Assembly (NCBI RefSeq): GCF_900156345.1
Contig: NZ_FTPP01000002.1
Coordinates: forward strand, 434,001-498,000
Direction of reading: 5' to 3'
DNA: 64,000 nucleotides
Origin: Pontibacter indicus
Lineage (GTDB): Bacteria; Bacteroidota; Bacteroidia; Cytophagales; Hymenobacteraceae
The notes beneath the pieces are model-generated. The model saw only the letters and a program-made list of their open reading frames with translations, ran no database searches and was not told the origin of the DNA. Below are positions 26,029-33,608 of the stretch, one piece after another; the stretch's first letter is position 1; each line of letters starts with the position of its first letter. Both the position numbers and the translations under genes were made by a program.

Positions 26029-26817
26029 CTACAAGCTCCCCGTCCTACCACCGTCAACCGGCACATTAATACCGTTGATATAGGCCGCAGCCGGAGTCGC
26101 CAGAAAAGCTGCCGCAGCCGCTACTTCTTCGGGGTCGGCAAAGCGACGAGCCGGGATTTCGGACATCATCTCTTCTTCTACCTTGTCCACAGCGCTGTCG
26201 GTTTTCTTCGCCTTGTTCTCGATGATGGACTCCAGACGGCCCGTGCGGGTAGCGCCAGGGAGTACGTTGTTCACTGTGATGCCGAATTGCCCCAGCTCGT
26301 TGGCCATGGTCTTGGCCCAGCTGGCCACGGCACCGCGTATGGTATTCGATACGCCCAGGCCCTGCAAAGGCTGTTTCACGGAGGTGCTGATGATGTTGAT
26401 GATGCGGCCGTATCCTGCCTTCTTCATCAGCGGAATCACCGCCTGCGCCAGGTTGTGGTTGTTGATCAGGTGCATGTTGAAAGCGCTCAGGAACTCCTCT
26501 GGCTTGGCGTTCACAATCGGTCCGCCTGCCGGTCCGCCGGTGTTGTTGACGAGGATGTGCACCTGCTCGTGTTGCTGCAGGTATACCTGTAGCTGCTGCA
26601 CCAACTCATCCGGCTTACTGAAATCGGCTACCAGGTAGTCGTGTTGCTGGCCATGGCTGTCGTCTAGTTCTTTGGCTGTTTCCTGCAGCCTGGCTTCGTT
26701 GCGGGCTACCAGTGTCACGCTGGCACCGAGTTGTGCCAGTTCCAGGGCGATGGCTTTGCCTATACCTTGCGTGCTGCCGCACACAATGGCTCTTTTGTCA
26801 GTCAGGTCTAAGTTCAT
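26029..26817 (-). CDS. Atypical short-chain dehydrogenase/reductase-like protein
   Basis: A Rossmann-fold SDR of 262 residues with the cofactor motif CGSTQGIG (13-20), NNTG (91-94) and the C-terminal NGINVPVDGG. The catalytic Tyr-x-x-x-Lys is missing: the expected place after NIISTS reads GVSNTIRGAVAS, with Val156 and Ile160 where Tyr and Lys should be. This is shared, as far as I recall, by a side branch of SDRs annotated only as oxidoreductases. It is divergent from the 3-hydroxyanthranilate dioxygenase gene (121 bp between starts). Its role in the pathway is unknown; it may be non-catalytic or use other residues. Confidence 0.8.
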   Translation of the reverse strand: MNLDLTDKRAIVCGSTQGIGKAIALELAQLGASVTLVARNEARLQETAKELDDSHGQQHDYLVADFSKPDELVQQLQVYLQQHEQVHILVNNTGGPAGGPIVNAKPEEFLSAFNMHLINNHNLAQAVIPLMKKAGYGRIINIISTSVKQPLQGLGVSNTIRGAVASWAKTMANELGQFGITVNNVLPGATRTGRLESIIENKAKKTDSAVDKVEEEMMSEIPARRFADPEEVAAAAAFLATPAAAYINGINVPVDGGRTGSL

Positions 26818-26937
26818 GCTTAAATGTACGTAAAAGGCTTTAAACTTGCACGGCAGTCTGAGTCGGAGCTATGCCTGCGCTACCATTTCTACATACTTTT
26901 TCGTACATTCAAACAATCAACCTAACCCGATAGAACT

Positions 26938-27477
26938 ATGGCTATACAGCGCGCTTTCAATTTCAAACAGTGGATAGAGGAACACCATCACCTGCTCAAG
27001 CCACCGGTGGGCAACCAGCAGGTATACAAAGGCAACGACGATTTCATTGTGATGGTGGTGGGCGGTCCCAATGCCCGTAAAGACTATCACTACGACGAAA
27101 GCGAGGAGTTCTTCTACCAGGTGGAAGGCGACATTGTGCTGAAAATCATAGACGACGGCAAACCCGTGGATATTCCAATAAAGGAAGGGGAAATCTTCCT
27201 GCTTCCGGCAAAAGTGCCGCACTCCCCGCAGCGCCCGGCCAATACGGTGGGTTTGGTGATCGAACGCTACCGCAAAGAAGGGGAAAAGGACGGTTTCATG
27301 TGGTTCTGCGAGAACTGCGGCAACAAACTGCACGAGGACTTTACCGAAGTGGCCGACATTGTGAAGCAGTTGCCGGTGATCATGGGCAATTTCTGGGACA
27401 ACGAAGACCTGCGCACCTGCAAGAAGTGCGGTGAGGTGCTGCAGCCCCCGGTGAAGCCAGCAGAGACAGCAAAATAA
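26938..27477 (+). CDS. nbaC: 3-Hydroxyanthranilate 3,4-dioxygenase
   Basis: Opens the ring of 3-hydroxyanthranilate to 2-amino-3-carboxymuconate semialdehyde with Fe(II) and O2. A cupin of 179 residues whose key residues match the structurally known Cupriavidus enzyme one for one: Fe ligands His51, Glu57 and His95, and substrate-binding Arg47 and Arg99. The C-terminal rubredoxin-like site has two CxxC pairs (Cys124/Cys127 and Cys161/Cys164), typical of the bacterial form. The acetyltransferase gene follows after 14 bp, so the two are likely co-transcribed. Confidence 0.96.
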   Translation: MAIQRAFNFKQWIEEHHHLLKPPVGNQQVYKGNDDFIVMVVGGPNARKDYHYDESEEFFYQVEGDIVLKIIDDGKPVDIPIKEGEIFLLPAKVPHSPQRPANTVGLVIERYRKEGEKDGFMWFCENCGNKLHEDFTEVADIVKQLPVIMGNFWDNEDLRTCKKCGEVLQPPVKPAETAK

Positions 27478-27491
27478 GCGAACGCGACCTT

Positions 27492-28025
27492 ATGCAGCAC
27501 CCAAAGCTGGTCACCAAGCGGCTGGAGCTACGAATGATCTGGCCCGCTGATGCTGCCTTCATCCTGCAGGGCCTGTCCGACAGGCGCGTGACGGAATACT
27601 ATGCCGTGCACTATGACACACCGGAGGCCGTGCAGGAGCAGATGCAGTTTTACGAAGACCTTATTAAGAATGGCACTGGCGTCTGGTGGGCTTTTTCAAT
27701 CAAGGGAGAAGGGCAATTGATAGGCGCCTGCGGGCTGAACGAACTGGAGGCGGAGCACCAGAAAGCCCAGATGGGTTATTGGCTGCTACCTGCCTACTGG
27801 GGCAAAGGCTACGTGCCGGAGGCGGCCCGCGCCGTCATGCAATATGCTTTCCACGAGATGCACCTCAACCGCATAGAGGCTATTGTGGAAGGAGGTAATG
27901 CCGCCTCAGAAAAAGTGCTGCAGAAGCTGGGCTTTACCTGCGAGGGCAGGCTGCGCGAGCGGGAGATGAAGAACGGCCGGTTCATCGACCTGCTTTATTA
28001 CAGCGTATTGAAAAGGGAGCTGTAA
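27492..28025 (+). CDS. GNAT acetyltransferase, RimJ/RimL type
   Basis: 177 residues with the GNAT fold of the RimJ/RimL/SpeG group: an N-terminal RLELRMIWPADA strand, IGACGLNELE, the GYWLLPAYWGKGYVPEAARAVMQYAF acetyl-CoA loop (Q/R-x-x-G-x-G/A variant) and VEGGNAASEKVLQKLGF. The substrate may be a protein N-terminus, an amino group of a small molecule, or an antibiotic. It is the second gene of a likely operon with nbaC. Its place between two kynurenine-pathway genes is suggestive but no kynurenine-specific acetyltransferase role is established. Confidence 0.85.
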   Translation: MQHPKLVTKRLELRMIWPADAAFILQGLSDRRVTEYYAVHYDTPEAVQEQMQFYEDLIKNGTGVWWAFSIKGEGQLIGACGLNELEAEHQKAQMGYWLLPAYWGKGYVPEAARAVMQYAFHEMHLNRIEAIVEGGNAASEKVLQKLGFTCEGRLREREMKNGRFIDLLYYSVLKREL

Positions 28026-28149
28026 GGAATTATGCTTGCCTGTAGAGCCTTGGTAAAATCTATCATAAAAAATCCGGAAAATGTGTATCTTGTTGGATTG
28101 CCTGATTTGGCCGTATACCCTATAGCCGCTTTTTCGCCCGATTACCAGC

Positions 28150-29238
28150 ATGCAAGACCAGAAGCCTACATCGCCTATACTTACTGAAAACAATCTGTTC
28201 AAGATTGACATTCACACGCACATCCTGCCTGCTACCTGGCCCGATCTGCGGGAGCGTTATGGCTATGGTGGCTTCATCCGGCTGGAGCACCACAAGCCCT
28301 GCTGCGCCCGCATGATGATGGATGACAAGTTCTTCCGCGAGATACAGGACAACTGCTGGGATCCCAAAGTGCGCATGCACGAGTGCAGCCAACACCAAGT
28401 AGGGGTACAGGTGCTGAGCACCGTGCCGGTCATGTTCAACTACTGGGCCAAGCCCGAGCATACCTACGACCTGTCCAGGATGCTCAACGACCACATCGCA
28501 GGCATCGTAGCCGACTATCCGGACCGCTTCATAGGGCTGGGCACCATCCCCATGCAGGACCCAGAGTTAGCTATTAAAGAGCTGGAGCGCTGCATGAAAG
28601 AACTGGGAATGGCAGGTATACAGATCGGTTCGCACATCAACGACTTGAACCTGGATGCGCCCGAGCTGTTCCCGATTTTTCAGGCGGCAGAAGAGCTGGG
28701 AGCGGCTGTGTTTGTGCACCCCTGGGACATGTACGGCAAGGAGAAAATGAGCAAGTACTGGCTGCCCTGGCTTGTAGGCATGCCCGCTGAAACAAGTCTG
28801 GCGATCTGCTCCATGATATTCGGCGGCGTGTTGGAGCGGCTGCCGAAACTGCGGGTGGCTTTTGCGCACGGCGGCGGCTCTTTCCCCGCCACGATCGGCC
28901 GTATATGCCACGGCTTTGAAGTGCGCCCCGACCTGTGCGCCGTCGATAACAACGTGAACCCGCGCGAGTACTTGGGCAAATTCTACTTCGACTCCCTCGT
29001 GCACGACCCGCAGGCGCTGGATTACCTCGTGAACCTGGTTGGCGCCAACTGCATCGCCCTCGGCACCGACTACCCTTTCCCGCTCGGCGAACTCGAGCCT
29101 GGTCAGTTGATCGAATCCATGCCCTACGACCGCGCCACCAAAGACCGCATGCTGCACGGCACGGCGCTGGAGTGGCTGAATCTGGAGAAGAGTCGGTTTG
29201 TGAAAGAAGTGCCGGGTGTGGTGCGGGCAAAGGTATAG
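28150..29238 (+). CDS. nbaD: 2-Amino-3-carboxymuconate-6-semialdehyde decarboxylase (ACMSD)
   Basis: A zinc-dependent amidohydrolase-fold decarboxylase that acts on the product of the 3-hydroxyanthranilate dioxygenase. This keeps ACMS from cyclising to quinolinate. Metal motif DIHTHILP at the N-terminus, then FRIGLGTIPMQ-like FIGLGTIPMQDP, FVHPWDMYG, FAHGGGSFP and LGTDYPFPLGE, all in the ACMSD order. At 362 residues it is slightly longer than the Pseudomonas protein. The start at 28150 precedes a short extension before KIDIHTH. Transcribed in the same direction as nbaC, after a 124-bp gap. Confidence 0.93.
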   Translation: MQDQKPTSPILTENNLFKIDIHTHILPATWPDLRERYGYGGFIRLEHHKPCCARMMMDDKFFREIQDNCWDPKVRMHECSQHQVGVQVLSTVPVMFNYWAKPEHTYDLSRMLNDHIAGIVADYPDRFIGLGTIPMQDPELAIKELERCMKELGMAGIQIGSHINDLNLDAPELFPIFQAAEELGAAVFVHPWDMYGKEKMSKYWLPWLVGMPAETSLAICSMIFGGVLERLPKLRVAFAHGGGSFPATIGRICHGFEVRPDLCAVDNNVNPREYLGKFYFDSLVHDPQALDYLVNLVGANCIALGTDYPFPLGELEPGQLIESMPYDRATKDRMLHGTALEWLNLEKSRFVKEVPGVVRAKV

Positions 29239-29325
29239 GGTGTTTGTTTTGCCATTTAGTTGTGCGAATGTAAGTCAAAGAGGGTATGAATTGAATTTCG
29301 TCGTATATTTATAAAAAGAAAAGCA

Positions 29326-29565
29326 ATGGCAGCTATAAAAGATGATTTGCATAAACTGATTGATACCACTACTGATGAAAAGTTATTAGAGGACATTTTC
29401 ATGATTCTCTCCAGCAGAAGTGATTATAAACCTAAAAGCCTGTGGAGCGGCTTAACAGATGAGCAAAAGCAGCAAACTTTGGCAAGTGAGGGTGAGATTG
29501 GTGATGAATCAGCGTGGGAATCTCATGAAGAAATGAAAACAAAGAATGCTAAATGGCTCAAATAG
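29326..29565 (+). CDS. Putative antitoxin of a ParE/RelE-type module
   Basis: 79 residues, acidic overall, helical at the N-terminus (AAIKDDLHKLIDTTTDEKLLEDIFMIL) and rich in Lys/Glu at the end. Its last 13 bases overlap the toxin gene at 29553, the usual coupling of antitoxin and toxin. The layout resembles small Bacteroidota antitoxins that pair with ParE. I cannot name the DNA-binding fold. More A/T-rich than the kynurenine genes on either side, which fits a mobile addiction module. Confidence 0.75.
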   Translation: MAAIKDDLHKLIDTTTDEKLLEDIFMILSSRSDYKPKSLWSGLTDEQKQQTLASEGEIGDESAWESHEEMKTKNAKWLK

Positions 29566-29849
29566 TCTGGAACAAGCGAGCCAGTAAACACCTGGACGAG
29601 CTGCAGCGCTATTTGCAGAACGAGTTTGGAGAAAAGACCGCGCAGACATTCACATACAGAATATTCAAGTTTCTGGAGTTACTCAGCAAGTACCCACAAA
29701 TAGGAACTTTGGAAAATCCTGAAAAAGATATCAGAGGTTTTTTGCTGCACCGTCATACCACCATTCTTTATAAACAGCAAAAAGACACCATTTACATTCT
29801 CGCATTATTCGACAACAGGCAGCGCCCTGATAAGAAACGAACCGGTTAA
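29553..29849 (+). CDS. ParE/RelE-family toxin
   Basis: 98 residues with the RelE/ParE fold pattern: WNKRASKHLDELQRYLQNEF, then FKFLELLSKYPQIGTLENPEKDIRGFLLHRHTTILYKQQKDTIYILALFDNRQRPDK. The central Arg-Gly and the final LALFDNRQ are typical of the ParE side (DNA gyrase poison), not the mRNA-cleaving RelE side, but the target is not certain. The start overlaps the antitoxin by 13 bp. Confidence 0.87.
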   Translation: MAQIVWNKRASKHLDELQRYLQNEFGEKTAQTFTYRIFKFLELLSKYPQIGTLENPEKDIRGFLLHRHTTILYKQQKDTIYILALFDNRQRPDKKRTG

Positions 29850-29914
29850 AACCATACGCTTGCAACCCTTTAGGTAAAGGAAGGGTCATCTTGGTAAACA
29901 ATCATTTTGACAAG

Positions 29915-30295
29915 ATGAAAAACAGGATCACTACGGTACTATGCATATGCTTTTTTTTCTTCAGTACAAGCTGCAAAAAAGAGGCTGATGAACTAATAAT
30001 GGAGTCTAAGCTAGCAAGCGAATGTACTTTTGATGAGCGAAAAACTGTAAGTAGATTTGACAATGAACAAGGAACAGTCACTTACTGGCAGGAGTATGAT
30101 ATTTACATGATAATGGTTAGTCAACCAAGCGGCAATACGCCGGTAGGATCATTGGAGCCCTGTAATTTGCCAGCGGAATTCAAAAAGGATAACCTGAAAG
30201 TTATCTTTAGTGGAGAGTTAAAGCAAACATATTCAACTGAATATAGATTAGGCTGGCCTTTAAAACTGGCGAAAATCAAGCTGGCCGAAAATTAA
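29915..30295 (+). CDS. Small lipoprotein, unknown
   Basis: The start at 29915 gives MKNRITTVLCICFFFFSTSC with lipobox STSC and a Lys-Lys-Glu-Ala linker. The frame is open from 29891, but the extra eight residues break the signal peptide. The mature chain (about 105 residues) has two cysteines and no motif I know. A/T-rich like the adjacent toxin-antitoxin pair, so perhaps the same imported segment. Confidence 0.6.
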   Translation: MKNRITTVLCICFFFFSTSCKKEADELIMESKLASECTFDERKTVSRFDNEQGTVTYWQEYDIYMIMVSQPSGNTPVGSLEPCNLPAEFKKDNLKVIFSGELKQTYSTEYRLGWPLKLAKIKLAEN

Positions 30296-30436
30296 GGATG
30301 GCTCTTGCATTTACATGTTTAACTTTTTACCTCCGACTTTCTCCACACCCCAACTTCCTGTTCATTTTCTTATCTTGCAGGATATTAGCGCATAGCCTTT
30401 AAGGTATAGCGCCCGAATCTTACCCGCACCAGAAAA

Positions 30437-31714
30437 ATGAACTACCAAAATACCCTTGCCTTCGCGCAGGAACAAGATAACCTCGACCCACTCAAGCATT
30501 TCAAAGACCGCTTCTACTTTCCGCAGGTGAATGGCCGCGATGCAATTTACTTCTGTGGCAACTCGCTCGGCCTGCAGCCGAAGTCGGCGCAGATGTACAT
30601 CGACAACGAGATGTACAAGTGGGCGAATCTGGCGGTGGAAGGCCACTTCAAAGGCGAGGAGCCCTGGTTCAACTATCACAAACTGCTCACCAATGGCGCT
30701 GCAAGAGTCGTAGGAGCCAAGCCGCAGGAAGTCGTGATCATGAACCAGCTGACCGTGAACCTGCACCTGATGCTCGTGTCGTTTTACAGACCAGAAGGCA
30801 AGCGCATCAAAATCATCATGGAGGGTGGGGCTTTCCCGTCGGACCAGTATGCGCTGGAGACGCAGGTGAAGTTTCATGGCTATACCCCGGAGGAGGCCAT
30901 CGTGGAGCTGTTTCCGAGAGAGGGCGAGCATACCCTGCGCACCGAGGACATCCTGCAAAGTATAGCGGAGCAGGGCGAGGAACTGGCGCTCGTGCTAATG
31001 GGCGGCATCAACTATTACACCGGGCAGGTATATGACATGGCGGCCATCACCGAAGCTGGCCACGAAGCGGGCGCTGTGGTAGGCTTTGACCTGGCGCATG
31101 CGGCCGGTAACGTGCCGCTGCAGCTGCACGACTGGGACGTGGATTTTGCTGTGTGGTGTACTTACAAGTACCTCAACTCCGGCCCAGGCGGCACGGCAGG
31201 AGCGTTTGTGCACGAGCGCCACGCCAACAACCCGGATCTGCCACGTTTTGCAGGCTGGTGGGGCCACGATGCGAGCGTGCGCTTCCAGATGAAAAAAGGC
31301 TTTATACCGATGCCGGGCGCCGAAGGCTGGCAGCTGAGCAACGCCCAGATCCTGCCGATGGCCGTGCACCGCGCTTCGCTGGAGCTGTTCGACGAGGCAG
31401 GTATGGAGAACCTGCGCGCCAAAAGCGAAAAGCTGACAGGATACCTCGAATACCTGATCGATGATGTGCAGGTAGGCAAAGATGTGCTGGAGATGATCAC
31501 GCCGCGCGACCCGCAGGCCCGCGGCTGCCAGATATCGCTGCTGGTGAAGCAGAATGCCCGCGAGTTGTTCAACAAGCTGATGGAGGCCGGCATCATTGTA
31601 GACTTCCGGGAACCGAGTGTAATCCGGGTGGCACCGACGCCGCTTTATAACTCTTTTGAGGAGGTATACCGCTTCTCTGAGATCCTCCACGCTTGCCTGG
31701 AAGGGCATAGCTAG
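30437..31714 (+). CDS. kynU: Kynureninase
   Basis: A PLP enzyme that cleaves kynurenine or 3-hydroxykynurenine to (3-hydroxy)anthranilate and alanine. At 425 residues it is the usual length. Landmarks: FCGNSLGLQPKSA, GGAFPSDQYA, VGFDLAHAAGNVPL (PLP-ring aspartate) and the Schiff-base Lys244 in CTYKYLNSGPGG. The late IIVDFREPSVIRVAPTPLYNSF is also family-typical. It lies downstream of ACMSD with the toxin-antitoxin segment in between. It supplies the 3-hydroxyanthranilate used by NbaC. Confidence 0.96.
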   Translation: MNYQNTLAFAQEQDNLDPLKHFKDRFYFPQVNGRDAIYFCGNSLGLQPKSAQMYIDNEMYKWANLAVEGHFKGEEPWFNYHKLLTNGAARVVGAKPQEVVIMNQLTVNLHLMLVSFYRPEGKRIKIIMEGGAFPSDQYALETQVKFHGYTPEEAIVELFPREGEHTLRTEDILQSIAEQGEELALVLMGGINYYTGQVYDMAAITEAGHEAGAVVGFDLAHAAGNVPLQLHDWDVDFAVWCTYKYLNSGPGGTAGAFVHERHANNPDLPRFAGWWGHDASVRFQMKKGFIPMPGAEGWQLSNAQILPMAVHRASLELFDEAGMENLRAKSEKLTGYLEYLIDDVQVGKDVLEMITPRDPQARGCQISLLVKQNARELFNKLMEAGIIVDFREPSVIRVAPTPLYNSFEEVYRFSEILHACLEGHS

Positions 31715-31753
31715 GCATTATTCAAGCAAAATGCTTATTTTTGTACCATGATC

Positions 31754-31799
31754 GTGTCTCACAGGAACGGCAACCGAATATTCTGTTTCTGTGAGACGC
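31754..31799. other. 15-bp hairpin between kynU and a gene relic
   Basis: Arms 31754-31768 and 31785-31799 pair with two G-U wobbles around a 16-nt loop; the core GTCTCACAG/CTGTGAGAC is perfect. No T-run follows on either strand. It may be a weak terminator for kynU or a structured RNA. Apart from this hairpin, the relic at 31861-32079 and two motif copies (31842, 31963), I see nothing else in the 386-bp gap 31715-32100. Confidence 0.55.
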
Positions 31800-31860
31800 T
31801 ATCATCGCTTTAGTATTTCTCCTGAACATGCAGCAGGCCTTCAGGTATAGTTTTAATATT

Positions 31861-32079
31861 TTAATTTCGGCCTATCTCGTAGTGGACTAGCCCATTCACA
31901 GGCTGTATTTTTAGTGGAAATGCTTCTGGCCAGTATCCTGCCTGCTCCCATGGTGTCGCATATACCTTAAGCAGGCTAAAAGTTTCTGCACCCAGGCCAT
32001 TGAGGCATGGTAAGTGCTGTAAGTCCGGCGCGTCGAACCACTCTTTGCGAATCAGCGCGGCTTCCTTGTTCCAATCTTT
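31861..32079 (-). pseudogene. C-terminal gene remnant without a start codon
   Basis: On the minus strand a frame of 72 codons runs from 32079 to a TAA at 31861-31863, bounded upstream by another TAA and without any ATG. Its translation looks like real protein: DWNKEAALIRKEWFDAPDL, NGLGAETFSLLKVYATPWEQ and a plausible end VHYEIGRN. I do not recognise the family. It is most likely the tail of a decayed gene whose front has been lost; it converges on kynU. Confidence 0.45.
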
Positions 32080-32100
32080 TTACCTTCAAATACCCTTTTT

Positions 32101-33426
32101 ATGGACAAAACCTATTCAAACGCCCAAATCAGTAGCTGGACAACCGACCAACTGTTACACTTTGGCGTACCTGAACAGGCTGCCACTTACATCAATCTGT
32201 TGGTGCTGATCACCATAACGGCCCTTATCGTATACCTGGTCGATTTCCTGTCCAGAAAGATATTTGTGGGCACGGCGCATAAGATCGCAGCCAAGTCCAG
32301 TACCCGCCTGGTGGAGTACATGGCGCGAAACAGGGTGATCGTATACCTGGCCCGCATCGCGCCGCTTGTGGTGGTGGAGCAGGCCATACCTGTCGTGTTT
32401 GCCGATTTCCCAACCTGGATTCCGGTCCTCAACAAATTCACCGACATATACCTGATCCTGCTGTGGATGTGGGTGGCCCGTGCGCTGCTGCGAACCTGCA
32501 AGGATTTCCTGAAAACGACCGAGACTTTCAAAGAAAAGCCGGTTGAGAGTTTCCTGCAGGTGATCACCATCTTCCTGTACTTCATAGTAGGTCTGTTTAT
32601 TTTCTCTACCCTCACCGGCAAAGACGCCTGGACCTTCATCACGGCCATGGGTGCCGCCTCGGCCATTCTGATGTTGGTCTTCAAAGACACCATCATGGGT
32701 TTTGTGGCCAGCATACAGGTCTCCTCCAACGACATGGTGCGCATCGGCGACTGGGTGACCATGGAAAAATACGGCGCGGATGGGGCCGTGACCGAGATAA
32801 ACCTGACAACGGTGAAGGTGCAGAACTTCGACAAGACTATTACCACCATCCCTACCTATTACCTCATCTCCGACTCGTTCAAAAACTGGCGCGGCATGCA
32901 GACCTCGGGCGGGCGCCGCATCAAGCGATCCATCTACATCAAGATATCGAGCATCCGCTACTTGTCAACCGACGAGGTTACCGAACTGAGCAAAATCCAG
33001 CTGTTGAAAAGTTACCTGGAGGAGCGCCAGAACGAAATCAACCGCTTCAACAAGGAGAATGAGATTGACAAAAGCCTGCTCATCAACGGCCGCAGCATGA
33101 CCAACGTGGGCGTGTTCCGGAAGTACATCGATGCCTACATCAAGCAGCATCCGGGCACGCACAAAGACATGATCATGATGGTACGCCAGCTTGAGCCAAC
33201 CACCACCGGTATGCCCATTGAGCTATACCTGTTCGCCAACAGCATTGTGTGGGTAGAGTACGAGGCGATCATGGCCGATATTTTTGACCACCTGTTGGCA
33301 GCCGTGAAGTACTTTGACCTGGAGGTATTCGAGATGCCGGCGGCGGACGATGTGCGGAGTCTGCACTTCAATACGGCTGCGTCAGCCCATGTCCGCCAGC
33401 CCCTGACAGAGCCGATGCAGAATTAA
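32101..33426 (+). CDS. MscS-family mechanosensitive channel, YbdG-like
   Basis: 441 residues. About five N-terminal membrane helices (32-53, 85-105, 117-135, 150-170, 180-200) lead into the MscS beta domain. The pore-lining helix is MGAASAILMLVFKDTIMGFVASIQV, followed by VRIGDWVTMEKYGADGAVTEI. A distinctive insertion (RRIKRSIYIKISSIRYLSTDEV) and the long C-terminal domain are those of YbdG/MscM-type channels. It would release solutes on hypo-osmotic shock. First of a run of transport genes; a second MscS gene is at 35897. Confidence 0.9.
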   Translation: MDKTYSNAQISSWTTDQLLHFGVPEQAATYINLLVLITITALIVYLVDFLSRKIFVGTAHKIAAKSSTRLVEYMARNRVIVYLARIAPLVVVEQAIPVVFADFPTWIPVLNKFTDIYLILLWMWVARALLRTCKDFLKTTETFKEKPVESFLQVITIFLYFIVGLFIFSTLTGKDAWTFITAMGAASAILMLVFKDTIMGFVASIQVSSNDMVRIGDWVTMEKYGADGAVTEINLTTVKVQNFDKTITTIPTYYLISDSFKNWRGMQTSGGRRIKRSIYIKISSIRYLSTDEVTELSKIQLLKSYLEERQNEINRFNKENEIDKSLLINGRSMTNVGVFRKYIDAYIKQHPGTHKDMIMMVRQLEPTTTGMPIELYLFANSIVWVEYEAIMADIFDHLLAAVKYFDLEVFEMPAADDVRSLHFNTAASAHVRQPLTEPMQN

Positions 33427-33608
33427 GATGCCCGCGCTTGGCAAGACACGCATCAGGAAAGAGCCGGAACAAGTATAAGAAAGAGAGCCTACTGCTAATT
33501 TCGGGGTAACCATACCTGCGTGTTAGCGTTTTTGGTATACCTTGTACGGGTTGGTCATCTAGCCAACTCCGAGCCTTTAAATCTGCTGTCTAACCATTAA
33601 GCCGCTAT

